A stretch of DNA of 51,794 nt from Bacilli bacterium (GCA_016935515.1 JAFGQT010000056.1:1-51794), one strand, 5' to 3'. Positions 1 through 7,582 are shown, numbered from the stretch's first letter. Program-made: numbers and translations. The notes: generated by a model from the letters alone, not told the origin.

Positions 1-1142
1 GATGTTGGCGTCAAGAACACCGGACATGCATCAGCGCAAGCTCCACAACCGAGACATTCGACCACAGCCTTCTGCTTTGGTATCGGCAATACAGTCAGTG
101 CATTGAGGGTGTCGCTGACGATCAAATCATCGATTAGGATAGCTTTTCCAGTCATTGGTCCGCCGGCGATATACCAAGCGTCTTTTGGGTCTAAGCCTTC
201 AGCATAACCACCACACATTTCCACGAGTTCTTGGACTTTTGTTCCAATCGGGACCAAGAAATTCTGTGGATTTTTGATTCCTTCTCCGGAAATAGTGATT
301 ACCCTGGAGATAAGTGGTATGTTGTTTTCAACGGCGTCGGTAAAAGCGATAGCCGTAGCCGAGTTATTCACGATGACACCGATTTCGGAAGGCAATTTGT
401 CATAAGTCTTGCCAGTGACTTGTTCAACCACGTATTTTTCCCATCCCGCAGGATAAATGTTTTTGATTTGATGGATTCTTAACGTGGGGAACTTTGACAT
501 GAATGGTGACAAAGCCTCGATGATGTTCTGGTTGTAAGACTTGATTGCCAAGACACCTTCTTTGGCTCGGGCAGCTTTGATAAGATAAGTCAATCCTTTC
601 AAAAGCTTCTCTGGATACTTGATCGTGAGTTTGCAATCACACGTCAAATAAGGCTCGCACTCGACGGCGTTGATGATAACCGTATCGATCTGTTGCTGAG
701 TCTTGTATTTGACGTAAGTTGGGAATCCGGCGCCGCCAAGTCCACATAAGCCTGCGTCTTGCATCTTTTCGACAAGCTGCTCCCGGGTCAATTCTAGGGC
801 GTTGATCTCGGGACGAATTGAGTCATCAAGACTGTTCTTTCCGTCATTCTCGATTTCCAACGCTTCAACCATCCGGCCGGAAATATGCCAAACTTTTTTG
901 ATGGCTGTGATTTTTCCGCTGATCGAGGCGTGGATCGGCATCGTTCCGAAGCCTTCGCGCATACCGACGACTTGTCCGATCTTGACTTCACTTCCGACTT
1001 CCACAATCGGTTTCAGCGTTACCGTCTGCTGAATAAGGGGAATATACACGAATTTAGGATCGAGATATTCCCGCAAAGGCAGTTCACGTGACATCTGCTT
1101 CCGGCCGTCGATGTGAACTCCTTTGGCCTTTCTATAAATCAT
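1..1142 (-). CDS. rnfC: Electron transport complex subunit C (RnfC), C-terminal part cut by window edge
   Basis: RnfC is the NADH-side, iron-sulfur subunit of the membrane Rnf complex, which couples electron flow between reduced ferredoxin and NAD to ion pumping. The reading frame has no stop from the ATG at 1142 to the window edge (about 380 codons of roughly 440 expected), so the ORF track missed it. Visible marks are the N-terminal HIDGRK and PLREY region, a glycine-rich GLCGLGGAGFPTYVK nucleotide/FMN segment, the NAVECEPYLT motif, and near the cut edge a first cluster motif CLGCGACADACP (CxxCxxCxxxCP). An AAGGAGG ribosome site (1153-1159) lies 10 bases before this ATG; an upstream ATG reads into a stop after five codons. 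The remaining rnf genes should follow leftward outside the window. The promoter carries a striking palindrome (see findings). Confidence 0.93.
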   Translation of the reverse strand, partial: MIYRKAKGVHIDGRKQMSRELPLREYLDPKFVYIPLIQQTVTLKPIVEVGSEVKIGQVVGMREGFGTMPIHASISGKITAIKKVWHISGRMVEALEIENDGKNSLDDSIRPEINALELTREQLVEKMQDAGLCGLGGAGFPTYVKYKTQQQIDTVIINAVECEPYLTCDCKLTIKYPEKLLKGLTYLIKAARAKEGVLAIKSYNQNIIEALSPFMSKFPTLRIHQIKNIYPAGWEKYVVEQVTGKTYDKLPSEIGVIVNNSATAIAFTDAVENNIPLISRVITISGEGIKNPQNFLVPIGTKVQELVEMCGGYAEGLDPKDAWYIAGGPMTGKAILIDDLIVSDTLNALTVLPIPKQKAVVECLGCGACADACPVFLTPT

Positions 1143-1191
1143 CTATCATAATCCTCCTTGTAATTTCAAGCGGTTTTGAGTGCCAAATGAT

Positions 1192-1220
1192 ATTATAACA
1201 TCATTCTATGATGTATCCAA
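1192..1220 (-). promoter_or_regulatory. rnfC promoter with a 17-bp palindrome filling the spacer
   Basis: On the minus strand TTGGAT (-35, 1215-1220), a 17-base spacer and TATAAT (-10, 1192-1197) precede rnfC with a leader of about 45 bases. The spacer is exactly the inverted repeat ACATCAT-AGA-ATGATGT (1198-1214). Arms are perfect 7-mers. This looks like a repressor operator; the cognate regulator is not known to me, and it does not match the Rex consensus. Confidence 0.75.
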
Positions 1221-1241
1221 TAAGATTTTTTGTCTAGTTAA

Positions 1242-1961
1242 TCACTCTTTATTATCCAACATTTCGAACATCTGCGACAGTTCTGTTTCAGACAACAGAC
1301 GCCATTTTCCAAGCGGTAAACCTTTGTCTGTCAGATTCATTATCCGGATGCGCTCAAGTTTAGTTACATTGAATCCGAGTGCCTTTGTCATCCTACGGAT
1401 CTGGAGATTCAACCCTTGCGTCAGAATGATTGTAAAAGTGTTCTTGCTGTTGCGTTTGACGTCTGCCGGCATCGTTTTCTCATGTCTGTGTTTTGCGGGG
1501 TTGTAGATGACCACGCCTTCAACCATCTGTTTGAGAAAATCTTCGGATACCGGTTTGTCGACTTGGACACGGTACTCCTTTTCATGATTGTTCTCGCTCC
1601 GCAATATCCGGTTAACAATGTTGCCGTCGCTGGTCAAGATGATCAAGCCGGAAGTGTCTTTGTCCAATCTCCCTACCGGAAATATCCGTTTCGGATAGCC
1701 GACATAGTCAACCATATTGTCTTTTTTCGCTGTTTCGGTAGTACTGATGATGCCGCGCGGTTTGTTGAGCAAGATGTAGACGTCGTCATCGCCACGGTTC
1801 ATCAATCTCTTCCCATCAACTTCGACTGTATCAAACTCGCTAACATCCATGCCGGTGGTGGCTAACACTCCATTGAGCTTCACTCGGCCTTGAACGATCA
1901 TCCTGTCAGCCTCGCGACGAGAACATAGACCTGTGGAACTGATATACACATTAATTCTCAT
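1242..1961 (-). CDS. rluF: 23S rRNA pseudouridine synthase, RluF-type (RsuA family)
   Basis: A 239-residue enzyme that isomerises a uridine in 23S rRNA (RluF acts at U2604 in E. coli). It has an N-terminal S4 RNA-binding domain (about residues 1-60, with the CSRREADR core) and a catalytic domain with the family motif GRLDKDTSG, Asp100 being the expected nucleophile. The C-terminal signature LNLQIRRM and the following KLERIRIMNL stretch are closer to RluF than to RluB or RsuA. Its start overlaps the end of the Nudix gene by 11 bases, so it is the last gene of the chorismate mutase operon. No clear terminator follows. The exact target base cannot be fixed from sequence alone. Confidence 0.88.
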   Translation of the reverse strand: MRINVYISSTGLCSRREADRMIVQGRVKLNGVLATTGMDVSEFDTVEVDGKRLMNRGDDDVYILLNKPRGIISTTETAKKDNMVDYVGYPKRIFPVGRLDKDTSGLIILTSDGNIVNRILRSENNHEKEYRVQVDKPVSEDFLKQMVEGVVIYNPAKHRHEKTMPADVKRNSKNTFTIILTQGLNLQIRRMTKALGFNVTKLERIRIMNLTDKGLPLGKWRLLSETELSQMFEMLDNKE

Positions 1962-2466
1962 GATTCACATCCCGCAACATTTCCATTATCAATGTGTCAC
2001 GCTCTTTCCACGGAATCAGATCGTTGGATTCAAGTGATCTGTTAATCGAAATCGCTTCTTCAAGCGAAAGAAAAACCGGAGCGTAACCGTACTCCAATTC
2101 ATAATCGTCAAGCTGCAAATCTGATTGCCCGGGATGGATATCACAAAAGTAATATCGCGAATCCTGCATGAAAATATCATATTTGCCTTCAAAATCCTTC
2201 GCTAACTCCAAAGTCGAGCCAAAAGCTTTCGTTCTGGCTTTGATCTTAAACCCGGTTTCTTCCAATACTTCTCGGCGCAAAGCGTCGATGGTTTTCTCGT
2301 TTTCGGAGATTCCTCCTCCGGGAAATTTCACCTCACCATATTTTGCGCTTTGGATCAACAATAGTTTTCCGTTTCTATAAATGATTCCGCGACATGCCTT
2401 GCGTTTCAAGATCGTGCCTTCAAGGTCCATATCTTGATGCCTATGGATGACAAACAGCCGTCTCAT
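1951..2466 (-). CDS. Nudix hydrolase
   Basis: A pyrophosphohydrolase of the Nudix superfamily, substrate unknown. The complete Nudix box is visible at residues 51-73 (G-x5-E-x7-REVLEETGF), with the preceding KFPGGG strand. The track start (ATG 2466) has no ribosome site but sits two bases from the stop of the threonine aldolase, so it could be translationally coupled; an alternative ATG at 2430 (MDLEGT) is preceded by a weak AGG and gives a 159-residue protein. It lies between the aldolase and rluF and overlaps rluF by 11 bases. Nothing in the context reveals the substrate; it may clean up a damaged nucleotide or a pathway side product. Confidence 0.85.
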   Translation of the reverse strand: MRRLFVIHRHQDMDLEGTILKRKACRGIIYRNGKLLLIQSAKYGEVKFPGGGISENEKTIDALRREVLEETGFKIKARTKAFGSTLELAKDFEGKYDIFMQDSRYYFCDIHPGQSDLQLDDYELEYGYAPVFLSLEEAISINRSLESNDLIPWKERDTLIMEMLRDVNHEN

Positions 2467-2467
2467 G

Positions 2468-3481
2468 TTATTGGAAATATGCTCTCACAAGATCGATTGC
2501 TTGCTTGATGTCTTCACGGTTGACATCTTTATGTGTCACAAAACGAAAAACACCCTCATAAGGAAGGATCTTCACACCATTCTCTAAAAGATATTCATGC
2601 ATGTTGAATTTGCGATCATCGTCGATATCGAAGAAAACCATGTTGATGTCACGTTCGTCTTCATCGATCTTGATCCTTGGTATCTCGCGCAGAAGATCAG
2701 CCATGTACGCAGCATTTTCATGGTCGACATTCAGTCTCTTGGTCATGACTTCAAGGGCGATCTTGCCACAAGCCGCCAATATTCCGACTTGACGCATGCC
2801 GCCTCCCATCAATTTTCTGCGCCACCTGGCCTCACTGATGAACTCTTTGTCGCCCACCAATAAAGTGCCAACCGGAGCTGCGAGTCCTTTTGACAAGCAG
2901 ACGCTTACTGAATCGGCACATTGGGCAAGTTCTGAAACGTCGCAACCCAAAGCCAGAGCCGCATTGAAGATCCTCGCTCCATCAAGATGGACTTTAAGAT
3001 TCTTGGATTTGGCCAAATCATAAACCGATTTCATGTATTCCAGTGGCAAAACCTTGCCATTGATCGCATTTTCCATACAGACAAGCCGAGTTCTTGTGGT
3101 CGATACGGTCCGTTCCTTGATTGCCGTTTTGAGTCTATTGAGGTCCCAAATACCCTTGACGCTGTCGAGTGTATACAATTGCACGCCGGCAATGATGGAA
3201 GATGCGCCTGATTCGTGAATCACGATATGTGCGTTTTGGTCAAGGATGACCTCATCACCTTGTTGACAATGGGTAAACAAGGCAAGTTGGTTTGAGAATG
3301 TTCCTGAAGGAACAAATACTGCGTCTTCCTTGCCCAGCATCTTGGCCGCAAGCGCCTCAAGTTCATTCATCGTCGGATCGTCTTGAAAGACATCGTCGCC
3401 TACGGGTGCGTCAAGCATCGCTAAACGCATCTCTTTTGTCAATTCAGTGACGGTGTCGCTACGCAAGTCAATGTATCTCAT
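2468..3481 (-). CDS. ltaE: Low-specificity L-threonine aldolase
   Basis: A PLP enzyme cleaving L-threonine or allo-threonine to glycine and acetaldehyde. The 337-residue length is usual. It opens with the family signature IDLRSDTVT, carries the DAPVGDDVF and DDPTMNELE motifs, the substrate-loop HIVIHESG and the HLDGAR motif; the PLP lysine should be K198 in SVCLSKGL. AAGGAG stands six bases before the ATG. Its start overlaps the stop of the chorismate mutase gene (ATGA), showing tight coupling. Glycine from this reaction would feed one-carbon metabolism, which fits the formate-THF ligase gene elsewhere in the window, though that link is only inferred. Confidence 0.93.
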   Translation of the reverse strand: MRYIDLRSDTVTELTKEMRLAMLDAPVGDDVFQDDPTMNELEALAAKMLGKEDAVFVPSGTFSNQLALFTHCQQGDEVILDQNAHIVIHESGASSIIAGVQLYTLDSVKGIWDLNRLKTAIKERTVSTTRTRLVCMENAINGKVLPLEYMKSVYDLAKSKNLKVHLDGARIFNAALALGCDVSELAQCADSVSVCLSKGLAAPVGTLLVGDKEFISEARWRRKLMGGGMRQVGILAACGKIALEVMTKRLNVDHENAAYMADLLREIPRIKIDEDERDINMVFFDIDDDRKFNMHEYLLENGVKILPYEGVFRFVTHKDVNREDIKQAIDLVRAYFQ

Positions 3482-3759
3482 AACGTACTCCTTAAAATCA
3501 AAGCTTTCTGATAATCTTTGGATACCTTCAGTATGGCTTCCAAGACTTCCTGGTAATATTGCTTCATTTCCGCAGGATCGTCAAAATCAAGGTTTTTTTT
3601 CAGAACTTCCGTCTCGCGATTGTGATCATAGACCGTCATGTCGTTGGTCATCTTGAGATCGGCAATCATCCCGACGATGCGCATCCGATCCAAGAACAAT
3701 TCTCTGATTTTCTTGTCAATTTCGTCAATGTTTTCCCGGTATTTTGCGAGTTCTTCCAT
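3478..3759 (-). CDS. Chorismate mutase, AroQ type, monofunctional
   Basis: A small all-helical protein (93 residues with the start used here) matching the AroQ class of chorismate mutases: the opening YRENIDEIDKKI helix, then RMRIVGMIADLK with the Arg/Lys ligands, DHNRETEVLKK and a final YYQEVLEAI helix. It would convert chorismate to prephenate in aromatic amino acid synthesis, but no other shikimate gene is nearby. The track start (ATG 3765) lies only two bases from the AAAGGAG site; the second ATG (3759, MEELAK) is spaced eight bases and is preferred. First gene of the operon with ltaE, Nudix and rluF. Its promoter is squeezed against the trxB terminator. Confidence 0.85.
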   Translation of the reverse strand: MEELAKYRENIDEIDKKIRELFLDRMRIVGMIADLKMTNDMTVYDHNRETEVLKKNLDFDDPAEMKQYYQEVLEAILKVSKDYQKALILRSTL

Positions 3760-3788
3760 GTGCATTCTCCTTTAGACCTGTTAACAAA

Positions 3789-3818
3789 ATTATAACATAA
3801 AAAAAGTCTGCTTGACAG
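3789..3818 (-). promoter_or_regulatory. Promoter of the chorismate mutase operon
   Basis: Minus-strand CTGTCA (3813-3818), 18-base spacer, TATAAT (3789-3794). The -35 box lies inside the terminator hairpin of the upstream trx operon. The first start codon is about 30 bases downstream. Confidence 0.55.
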
Positions 3819-3825
3819 ACTTTTT
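3796..3825 (-). terminator. Rho-independent terminator of the trxA-trxB operon
   Basis: Perfect 10-bp inverted repeat AAAAAGTCTG / CAGACTTTTT with a 5-base loop, followed on the minus strand by a run of T. It ends 18 bases after the trxB stop codon. Confidence 0.85.
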
Positions 3826-3843
3826 ACGACATGTGATATACTT

Positions 3844-4698
3844 CTATTTTTTTGCTCTGAGGTACCGATGGATCGCCATTGACGCTTTGGCGCCGTCATC
3901 AACCGCTTTAGCTATTTGCAGCAAACCGCCGATGCAATCACCTGCAGCGAAGAGCCCGGGAATGTTCGTCATGTACTCATGATCCACAACAATGTTGTTC
4001 TTCTCGATGAAAGCTCCCATCCGCAAAGCGAAATCAGCTGCCGAAGGGGTCCCCATGGCCACGAACAAGGCATCGATCGGATATACTTTGTCTGCGGTCG
4101 TGATTTTCTCTAGGACTTCCTCGCCTTCAAAGCCTGTCAACGGCTCAGTGACAACTGGAAAACCGGATACGTCGACAGTGAGTGGCTCGTTGTTAGTGAA
4201 GATCGTTACATCTTTTGAGAAGTTCTTCAAGACTTCAAGTTCTTCATGCATGAAATCACCGGTTCCCAGTACGCCGATGCGCTTGTTGCGATAGATGAAT
4301 CCATCACAAATGGCGCAATAGGAAATACCTTTACCGACAAAGTTATGGAAACCTTTGACTTTGAGATTGACTTTGCTGGCACCTGTTGCCAACAATACGG
4401 TTTTTCCTTGATGCTCTCCGACGGTGGTTTTGACGGTGAACGTGTCAAAATAGTCGATATTTAGAACTTCTTCGACTTTGACTGTGATATCCATGTTTTT
4501 CGCTTGTTCGATGCCTCTGCGGAATAATTCTGAGCCTGTGATCGGTTTTTCGAATCCGTAGTAGTTTTCGATATGATCGGTTTTTGCCAGCGTTCCCTCA
4601 TCCTTCATCAGGATGAGCACGTCTAATTTGAAGCGCTTCAAATAGACAGCGGCGGATACTCCAGCTGGGCCTCCGCCGATAACTATCACATCATGCAT
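3844..4698 (-). CDS. trxB: Thioredoxin reductase-like flavoprotein, short form without the NADPH motif
   Basis: Flavoprotein of the low-molecular-weight thioredoxin reductase family (284 residues versus about 310-320 usual). FAD motif GGGPAG at 8-13, ATGA at about 104-107, redox pair CAIC at 128-131 within the usual CAxCDG context, and C-terminal FAAGDC. The domain that normally binds NADPH is odd: the glycine motif reads GTGDFMHEE and the HRRxxxR segment that grips the NADPH 2'-phosphate is replaced by FTNNEPL. Ferredoxin-dependent flavin thioredoxin reductases of clostridia are also shortened and lack these motifs, so ferredoxin may be the donor; this is inference. Gene starts two bases after the thioredoxin stop, so the two are co-expressed and probably partners. 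Confidence 0.85.
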   Translation of the reverse strand: MHDVIVIGGGPAGVSAAVYLKRFKLDVLILMKDEGTLAKTDHIENYYGFEKPITGSELFRRGIEQAKNMDITVKVEEVLNIDYFDTFTVKTTVGEHQGKTVLLATGASKVNLKVKGFHNFVGKGISYCAICDGFIYRNKRIGVLGTGDFMHEELEVLKNFSKDVTIFTNNEPLTVDVSGFPVVTEPLTGFEGEEVLEKITTADKVYPIDALFVAMGTPSAADFALRMGAFIEKNNIVVDHEYMTNIPGLFAAGDCIGGLLQIAKAVDDGAKASMAIHRYLRAKK

Positions 4699-4699
4699 G

Positions 4700-5011
4700 C
4701 TAGATTCCCAAACGTTTTAACAAATCTTCTTTACGCAATAAACCGATAACTTGGCTCGCTGGTTTTCCGTCTTTGAACAACATTACGGTCGGAATGCTGG
4801 AAATTCTGAACTGATTTGCCAGATAACCTTCCTCGTCAACGTTGATCTTGCCGATCTTTACTTGTCCTTCCAATTCCTCGCCGATCTCGGCGATGATTGG
4901 TCCGAGCATCAAGCATGGTCTGCACCAAGCTGCCCAGAAATCGATGATCACAGGGATCTCGGAATCAAGTACTTCCTTTTTAAAGTTTTCGCTAGTAATT
5001 TTAACTTCCAT
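4700..5011 (-). CDS. trxA: Thioredoxin (WCRPC active site)
   Basis: A single-domain thioredoxin of 103 residues: strand IPVIIDFWA, active site WCRPC (Cys30, Cys33), central KINVDE strand, and the cis-proline loop SSIPTVMLF. The residue between the cysteines is Arg-Pro instead of the usual Gly-Pro, which should shift its redox potential or partner choice. The track start is a TTG (5026) that overlaps the ribosome site; GGAGG at 5020-5024 points to the ATG at 5011 (MEVKIT), which is used here. It is followed at once by trxB, its presumed reductase. Confidence 0.93.
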   Translation of the reverse strand: MEVKITSENFKKEVLDSEIPVIIDFWAAWCRPCLMLGPIIAEIGEELEGQVKIGKINVDEEGYLANQFRISSIPTVMLFKDGKPASQVIGLLRKEDLLKRLGI

Positions 5012-5090
5012 TGCATAGTCCTCCAAAATAAAATTTCACTCAAATTGTATCAAATATCGAGTTGATAATCCACTGATATGCTTACATGTT

Positions 5091-5558
5091 TTACATATCT
5101 TTTTCATCTAGTCGGAATATTGTCCACCCGTCCATCGGCCGGGCATTGAAAGACTTGTAGAAATCGATTGCCTTTTGATTCCAATCGAGACAAGACCATT
5201 CCATTCTACCGCAATTTTGGCTTTTGGCCAGTTCGATCAAATACTGAAACACTTTGGTGCCGTATTGCATTTTCCGATACTCTTCATCGATGTACAAATC
5301 TTCGAGATACAAGCCTTTTTTGCCTTTGAAAGTCGAAAAATTGTAGAAATACAACGCGAATCCGATAATTTTTTGGTTTAATACTGCGAATATTACATTA
5401 CAAGTCTTGTCGACGAAGATTGCCTGATTGAGATCTTCCGGTGTTGCTTGGACTTGATTTGAAAGTTTCTCGTATGCCGCGATTTTCTTGATGAACTCGA
5501 GGATTATCGGACATTCTTCCTCGCTTGCATGGCGGATCAGAAATTCATCTTTCATCAT
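5091..5558 (-). CDS. GNAT N-acetyltransferase, SSAT-like
   Basis: A 155-residue GNAT acetyltransferase. Its pattern is that of the spermidine/spermine (diamine or thialysine) N1-acetyltransferase group: early CPIILEFIKKIAAYE, GFALYFYNFSTFKGKKGLYLEDLY, the acetyl-CoA loop YRKMQYGTKV (a variant of the R/QxxGxG/A signature), and CGRMEWSCLDWNQKAIDFY near the end. It would acetylate a polyamine or related amine, but the amine is not provable here. GGAGG stands before two consecutive ATGs (5558, 5555), and the start overlaps the stop of the upstream guanylate-kinase-like gene by four bases. Confidence 0.87.
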   Translation of the reverse strand: MMKDEFLIRHASEEECPIILEFIKKIAAYEKLSNQVQATPEDLNQAIFVDKTCNVIFAVLNQKIIGFALYFYNFSTFKGKKGLYLEDLYIDEEYRKMQYGTKVFQYLIELAKSQNCGRMEWSCLDWNQKAIDFYKSFNARPMDGWTIFRLDEKDM

Positions 5559-6136
5559 TTACCCTCCGATACATCGACTTGCATATGACGATTGATCTTC
5601 TTGTTCGCAAGAATCTTCTGATAATTGTAGTAGATAATGTCCGCAAGATCAGAAAGGGAGAGGTTGGTGGTGTCGATTATAAGATCGAGTCCCTCGATTT
5701 TCTCGTAGTTGAAGTCAATTCTGTCTTGTGCAATCCGCTTTTTGACATCTTCAAGCCTGTCTTTGCGGGCTCGCATCCTTTCGATGCGGCATGACTCTTG
5801 GGTCTTCAGAAATATTGCCACAACGTCGCACACGTCAAGTTCGAGGAAAGACTTCAATCCTTGCGGTTCGAGAATGATAAGTTTGTCGTCCTTGAGTTCG
5901 TTCATCGGAGTGCCATACAGATAGTTGTTATACGTTGCGGTCTCCGCAAAGTAGTTGTTCTTTTCATGTTCACGGAATTGATCCTCGGTCATGAAATGAT
6001 AATCAAAACCATCAATCTCGTTGATGCGTTTTGGCCTTGTCGTACAAGTGACAACCCGAGAAATCGGATAGCGATTGATCATTATCTTTGCGGATTCAGT
6101 TTTACCTGAAGCGCTTGGCCCTAACAATATCAACAT
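5555..6136 (-). CDS. gmk: Guanylate kinase-like protein
   Basis: Nucleoside monophosphate kinase of the guanylate kinase family, 193 residues. P-loop GPSASGKT at 6-13, the GMP-site arginines in CTTRPKR, tyrosine in FDYHF, FAET and YLYGTPMNEL are in family order, followed by the lid region RMRARKDR. The segment that is usually IDxQG (with an Asp binding the guanine) reads LEPQG, so this may be a diverged paralogue rather than the housekeeping GMP kinase. GGAGG lies seven to eight bases before the ATG. A promoter (CTGAAA-17-TATAAT) is visible directly upstream, and the acetyltransferase follows with a four-base overlap. Confidence 0.82.
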   Translation of the reverse strand: MLILLGPSASGKTESAKIMINRYPISRVVTCTTRPKRINEIDGFDYHFMTEDQFREHEKNNYFAETATYNNYLYGTPMNELKDDKLIILEPQGLKSFLELDVCDVVAIFLKTQESCRIERMRARKDRLEDVKKRIAQDRIDFNYEKIEGLDLIIDTTNLSLSDLADIIYYNYQKILANKKINRHMQVDVSEGK

Positions 6137-6161
6137 GGTTCTACCTCCGTACTCAATGGTT

Positions 6162-6190
6162 ATTATATCACGAACAAGCTTTCTTTTCAG
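6162..6190 (-). promoter_or_regulatory. Promoter of the gmk-like operon
   Basis: Minus-strand CTGAAA (6185-6190), 17-base spacer, TATAAT (6162-6167), about 25 bases before the start codon. Confidence 0.6.
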
Positions 6191-6217
6191 CCTAATATCT
6201 GACTATAATACGTGTTC

Positions 6218-7582
6218 TTAAGCTTCGTTTGTCCCAGACAAAATTTTTGTTCTCTTCTTGTGCGTCTGAGCGAGAAAATAAAGCGGTGCCAAAGAAACCA
6301 GTGTCAAGACAGCCGATACAATGAAAAGCAAAGCCGGTGGCAATGGTCCGTCGATGAAGATGGTGTCTGTGATCTGTTGTGTGCCCCACGGCCCGAATTT
6401 ATTGATTACGAATGATCCAATTCCCGGTCCGATAACCATCGGCACCAATACGGCAAAAACGATGCGCATACCCTCGAACTGCCCTCTGCTCTCGCGCGGG
6501 TACAAGTTCTTCATCCATGCGGTCAAGGCTTGGACGACAGCTATATAGCCGATCCCGACCAAGAATATGCCCAAAACCAACACTGGGATTGCGGTCGTCG
6601 AACTTACGACGATCAATCCTATCGTGTTGGAAAAGATTGCCAACAGGCACACCAAGACAGGATGCTTTCTATCAATCAGGATGGCCGCCGGCAAGACGAT
6701 GACTGAAGCCACGATCAAACCTGCGCCTAGTATGACTCCTGATTGTTCAACCGGGATTTCCAAAGTATATTGAAGATACACTAATATATAGGGAAAGTAT
6801 ACGTTGAATCCGATGAAATATGTCGCCATAAAAACAAACACCAAGAAAAGCTCTTTATTTGAGCGGACATGCTCCCAATCGAATATTGACAGAAACTGCT
6901 TCCAGAAACTACCCTCTTTTCGAGGCTTCAGTTCTTTGTTATCCTTAAGCAAGACTTGAGACAAGACGCTGATGGACATAACCAAAATGCCCATGATGAT
7001 GAAAAACCCGAAATAATCGAATTTTGCGATGATAAACCCGGATCCTATAGTGCCAATGATTGTCGCGAAAACCGGCATTATAGCTATCGCGCCTCCGAGC
7101 CTGCCCCGATTTGTTTCGTTGGAGATATCGGTAGTCCAAGCGTTGAATCCGGCATCGTTTCCTACCGAACCAAATCCGCTCATGAGCGCATCCGCTAAAA
7201 CGACAAGGAAGGCCGCAATCCCGAAGGCGGTCGATATTCCCTCAAGCAATAAAGAGTGGAATATCAGTTCCGTCAAACCAAAGAAAACCGTAGCTATGCC
7301 CCAGAAAAAATAGCCGATGACAATAAAAGGCTTGCGCTTGCCGATACGGTCGCTCAATGTCCCGAAAACAAAAGTGACAACAGTTGTGACTGCCGCACTG
7401 ACTCCGACCATCCATGCAATGATTTCCGGACGGTAACCGATCTTCTCGTAGACAAAGCTGTTGAACCAGGAGTTTTCAATGTTCCAGGCTATCTGACCTG
7501 CCATCCCCACGATCCAGATCAACATCCAGTTCTTGAATCCAAGACTTGTCTTATTTTTGGTATCTGCTTTTATCTGTTCCAT
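6218..7582 (-). CDS. MFS transporter (sugar/cation symporter-like)
   Basis: A 454-residue membrane protein with about 12 hydrophobic segments. It carries the MFS loop signature GTLSDRIGKRKPF between helices 2 and 3, and a second-half counterpart with a charged loop after LPAAILIDRKHP. The N-terminal region (NWMLIWIVGMAGQIAWNIENSWFN) resembles the SLC45/GPH-like sugar transporters of Bacillota, so a sugar substrate is plausible but not shown. The track start at 7735 adds 51 codons with no ribosome site; GGAGG immediately before ATG 7582 (MEQIKADTK) decides the start. It is divergent from the rluA-like gene. Confidence 0.85.
   Translation of the reverse strand: MEQIKADTKNKTSLGFKNWMLIWIVGMAGQIAWNIENSWFNSFVYEKIGYRPEIIAWMVGVSAAVTTVVTFVFGTLSDRIGKRKPFIVIGYFFWGIATVFFGLTELIFHSLLLEGISTAFGIAAFLVVLADALMSGFGSVGNDAGFNAWTTDISNETNRGRLGGAIAIMPVFATIIGTIGSGFIIAKFDYFGFFIIMGILVMSISVLSQVLLKDNKELKPRKEGSFWKQFLSIFDWEHVRSNKELFLVFVFMATYFIGFNVYFPYILVYLQYTLEIPVEQSGVILGAGLIVASVIVLPAAILIDRKHPVLVCLLAIFSNTIGLIVVSSTTAIPVLVLGIFLVGIGYIAVVQALTAWMKNLYPRESRGQFEGMRIVFAVLVPMVIGPGIGSFVINKFGPWGTQQITDTIFIDGPLPPALLFIVSAVLTLVSLAPLYFLAQTHKKRTKILSGTNEA

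Noticed and set aside
231-1091. Several short ORFs on both strands in the first kilobase
   Set aside because: They are shadows of the long rnfC frame, which is open to the window edge and was missed by the ORF track; none has a ribosome site.
1198-1214. Rex redox-regulator site in the rnfC promoter
   Set aside because: The palindrome ACATCAT-n3-ATGATGT does not fit TTGTGA-n6-TCACAA.
1416-1865. 149-codon plus-strand ORF opposite rluF
   Set aside because: Antisense shadow of a well-supported enzyme; the translation shows no family pattern and no ribosome site is seen.
3478-3765. Chorismate mutase start at ATG 3765
   Set aside because: Only two bases separate it from the AAAGGAG site; ATG 3759 is spaced correctly.
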